Below the pieces are notes generated by a model. That model was given only the letters and a program-made list of their open reading frames with translations, made no database searches and had not been told where the DNA came from. From a virus, in the IMG/VR virus record IMGVR_UViG_3300006802_000202, positions 1-40,609 of that record: a stretch of DNA of 40,609 nucleotides. The stretch is one strand, 5' to 3'. Shown here piece after piece: positions 39,084 to 40,609 of this stretch; within the stretch, counting starts at the first letter, position 1, and every line of letters begins with the position of its first letter. Both the position numbers and the translations under genes were made by a program.

Positions 39084-40609
39084 TGTCAACAAAAGTAACA
39101 GTTAATACTTCCGGAAGCAACAGGGTTTCTGTTAATAAGCAAAATAGAGACACAATAAGAACTGTTGGTGTTGACTATACAGGTACAGCCAATTCTGTTG
39201 CTTCTGCTTTGGAAATCGCTCAACTGGCTTTTGATACTTCTAATGCAGCCTTAAATTCTATTACATCAGCATATGATCAATCTAATACTTCATTCAATCA
39301 ATCAAATATAGCTTTTAGTCAAGCCAACTCTGCATATGATAAAGCCAATGCTGCCAACTCATATGCATATGCAGGCATAATCCAGGCTAATACCGCTAGA
39401 GACCATGCCAATACTGCCTTTGCTAACGCCAACCTGGCTCTAGTTGTAGCCGAATCCGCTTTCTCTAAAGCTAACGATGCCAATTCCTATGCATATGCTG
39501 GTATAGTTCAAGCCAATACTGCAAGGGACCACGCTAATATAGCATTCGGTCAGGCCAATGCGGCCAATTCTTATGCCTTCGCCGGAATAGTTCAAGCTAA
39601 TACAGCTAGGGATCACGCTAACACAGCTTTTGGTAATGCTAATCTGGCTCTAGTTGTAGCAGAATCTGCTTTTGTCAAGGCTAATGCTGCAAATCTATAC
39701 GCATATGCCAGTATAGTACAAGCCAATACGGCTAGAGACCATGCTAATGTATCATATAATCAAGCCAATACTGCTTTCGACAAAGGCAATTCGGCCTATG
39801 ATTTGGCTGTATCAGGAATAGTACAAGCAAACACCGGTCGAGATCATGCCAACACGGCATTCGGTCAGGCTAACGGAGCTTTTGATCAAGCGAATTTGGT
39901 GTATGATTATGCCAATACAAAATTCTCAAGCAATGGTGGTATAATATCTGGAAACGTAACAATTAGAGGCAACCTTATTGTTACAGGCAATACAACAGTT
40001 ATTAGTGCAAATAATTTAACTATAGATGATCCTTTTATTCTTCTGGCTAATAATAATACCGGCGATATTTTTGATATTGGTATTGCAGCACATTACGCAA
40101 ATAATACGGATGAAATTGTACATACCGGCATTTTTAGAAGCTCGGCAACTAAAGAGTGGTATCTTTTCAAAAATTATAATGAACACTTCTTTTATGAAGA
40201 TGGCAGAAATATTGATATAAACGCCAACAATTTTACTCTCGATACATTAAATGCGAACTTCATAACAAGCAATTTAAATCTTGGTGGAATAAACGCAATA
40301 AATTGGATCACATCTTCATATTCACAAGCAAACACTAGTCGAGATCACGCCAATACTGCCTTCGCCAATGCTAATCTAGCACTAGTAGTAGCAGAATCTG
40401 CTTTTGTCAAGGCCAATGCTGCTAATTCATATGCATATGCCGGTATAGTCCAAGCTAACACCGCAAGAGATCACGCTAATACCGCCTTTGCCAACGCTAA
40501 CCTAACATTAATAGTAGCCGAATCGGCTTTTGGTAAAGCCAATGCTGCTAATTCCTATGCGTTTGCTGGTATAGTACAAGCCAATACAGCCAGAGATCAT
40601 GCAAATACC
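39083..40609 (+). CDS. Long heptad-repeat tail fibre protein (3' truncated by window)
   Basis: The frame is open from ATG 39083 to the window edge (509 residues visible). After about 45 residues it has heptads such as ANTARDH, ANTAFGN, ANLALVV, AESAFVK, built into a larger 42-residue unit. At about 283-410 a beta domain interrupts the stalk: GNVTIRGNLIVTGNTTVIS, DDPFILLANNN, and FRSSATKEWYLFKNYNEHFF, a module found in fibres of marine phages. Then the heptads resume and run off the end. The receptor-binding tip is outside the window. It is probably the main long fibre or a part of it. Confidence 0.88.
   Translation, partial: MSTKVTVNTSGSNRVSVNKQNRDTIRTVGVDYTGTANSVASALEIAQLAFDTSNAALNSITSAYDQSNTSFNQSNIAFSQANSAYDKANAANSYAYAGIIQANTARDHANTAFANANLALVVAESAFSKANDANSYAYAGIVQANTARDHANIAFGQANAANSYAFAGIVQANTARDHANTAFGNANLALVVAESAFVKANAANLYAYASIVQANTARDHANVSYNQANTAFDKGNSAYDLAVSGIVQANTGRDHANTAFGQANGAFDQANLVYDYANTKFSSNGGIISGNVTIRGNLIVTGNTTVISANNLTIDDPFILLANNNTGDIFDIGIAAHYANNTDEIVHTGIFRSSATKEWYLFKNYNEHFFYEDGRNIDINANNFTLDTLNANFITSNLNLGGINAINWITSSYSQANTSRDHANTAFANANLALVVAESAFVKANAANSYAYAGIVQANTARDHANTAFANANLTLIVAESAFGKANAANSYAFAGIVQANTARDHANT
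39218..39928 (+). repeat. Heptad repeat region, first block
   Basis: About 34 seven-residue units. Six heptads form a 42-residue (126-base) higher-order unit: ANAANSY, AYAGIVQ, ANTARDH, ANTAF(A/G)N, ANLALVV, AESAFVK. The first fibre gene at 31.9-32.3 kb uses the same heptads in another order. Confidence 0.88.
40321..40609 (+). repeat. Heptad repeat region, second block (continues past the window)
   Basis: The same 42-residue unit (ANTARDH, ANTAFAN, ANLALVV, AESAF, AANSYAYAGIVQ) restarts after the beta domain and repeats at least twice before the edge. Confidence 0.85.

Noticed and set aside
31936-40609. The regular repeats resemble a CRISPR array at first sight.
   Set aside because: The periodicity is in codons, the frame stays open throughout, copies vary at third positions, and there are no unique spacers.

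Overview
The window is part of the genome of a T4-like myovirus (contractile-tailed, lytic type). The main evidence is a nearly complete T4-type baseplate gene set (homologues of gp53, gp48, gp27, gp5, PAAR spike tip, gp25, gp6, gp7, gp8 and a gp10/DUF4815-type protein), the replication/late-transcription trio 33-59-32 in T4 order, PhoH, head completion protein gp4, and four copies of the T4-type late promoter TATAAATA in gaps before structural genes. The cysteine-free gp32 and the general gene style recall marine and alphaproteobacterial T4-like phages more than T4 itself. The sequence is AT-rich and codes for tRNAs reading AAA, AUA and AGA, which suggests a host richer in GC. I cannot name the host from sequence alone.

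Layout. (1) Positions 1-900: the end of one gene, then three tRNA genes with a small lipoprotein gene among them. (2) 913-7266, plus strand: small early/middle genes, including two tiny paralogues, an HTH protein behind a sigma70-like promoter that overlaps a perfect inverted repeat, PhoH, a nucleotidyltransferase, a RecB/MGME1-type nuclease, then gp33, gp59 and gp32. A terminator closes this block. (3) 7332-12327, minus strand: a packed operon read gp4, an unnamed conserved protein, a tail-tube-fold protein, gp26, a 69-residue protein, and a 790-residue peptidoglycan hydrolase. The gp26/69-residue junction carries a canonical -1 slippery heptamer. (4) 12361-31793, plus strand: baseplate centre and wedge genes. 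(5) 31795-34418: fibre and adhesin genes. (6) 34430-38719: an accessory cassette of sugar/protein-modification-type enzymes (two oxygenase-like proteins, two tandem capsule-type glycosyltransferase-like proteins, one sulfotransferase-like protein). (7) 38748-end: a second fibre locus whose long heptad-repeat protein runs off the window.

How the parts work together. gp33 would couple the sliding clamp and late sigma factor to host RNA polymerase so that the TATAAATA promoters fire. The minus and plus late operons build the hub, spike, wedge and tube start. The hydrolase takes the place of the lysozyme domain that T4 carries inside gp5, which here is split into an OB-fold protein, a beta-helix protein and a PAAR tip. 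The fibres share Ala/Asn heptad stalks and end in separate folding or sugar-binding domains. The enzyme cassette between the two fibre loci is the least explained and most interesting part; it may decorate fibres or the host surface glycan, but this is inference.
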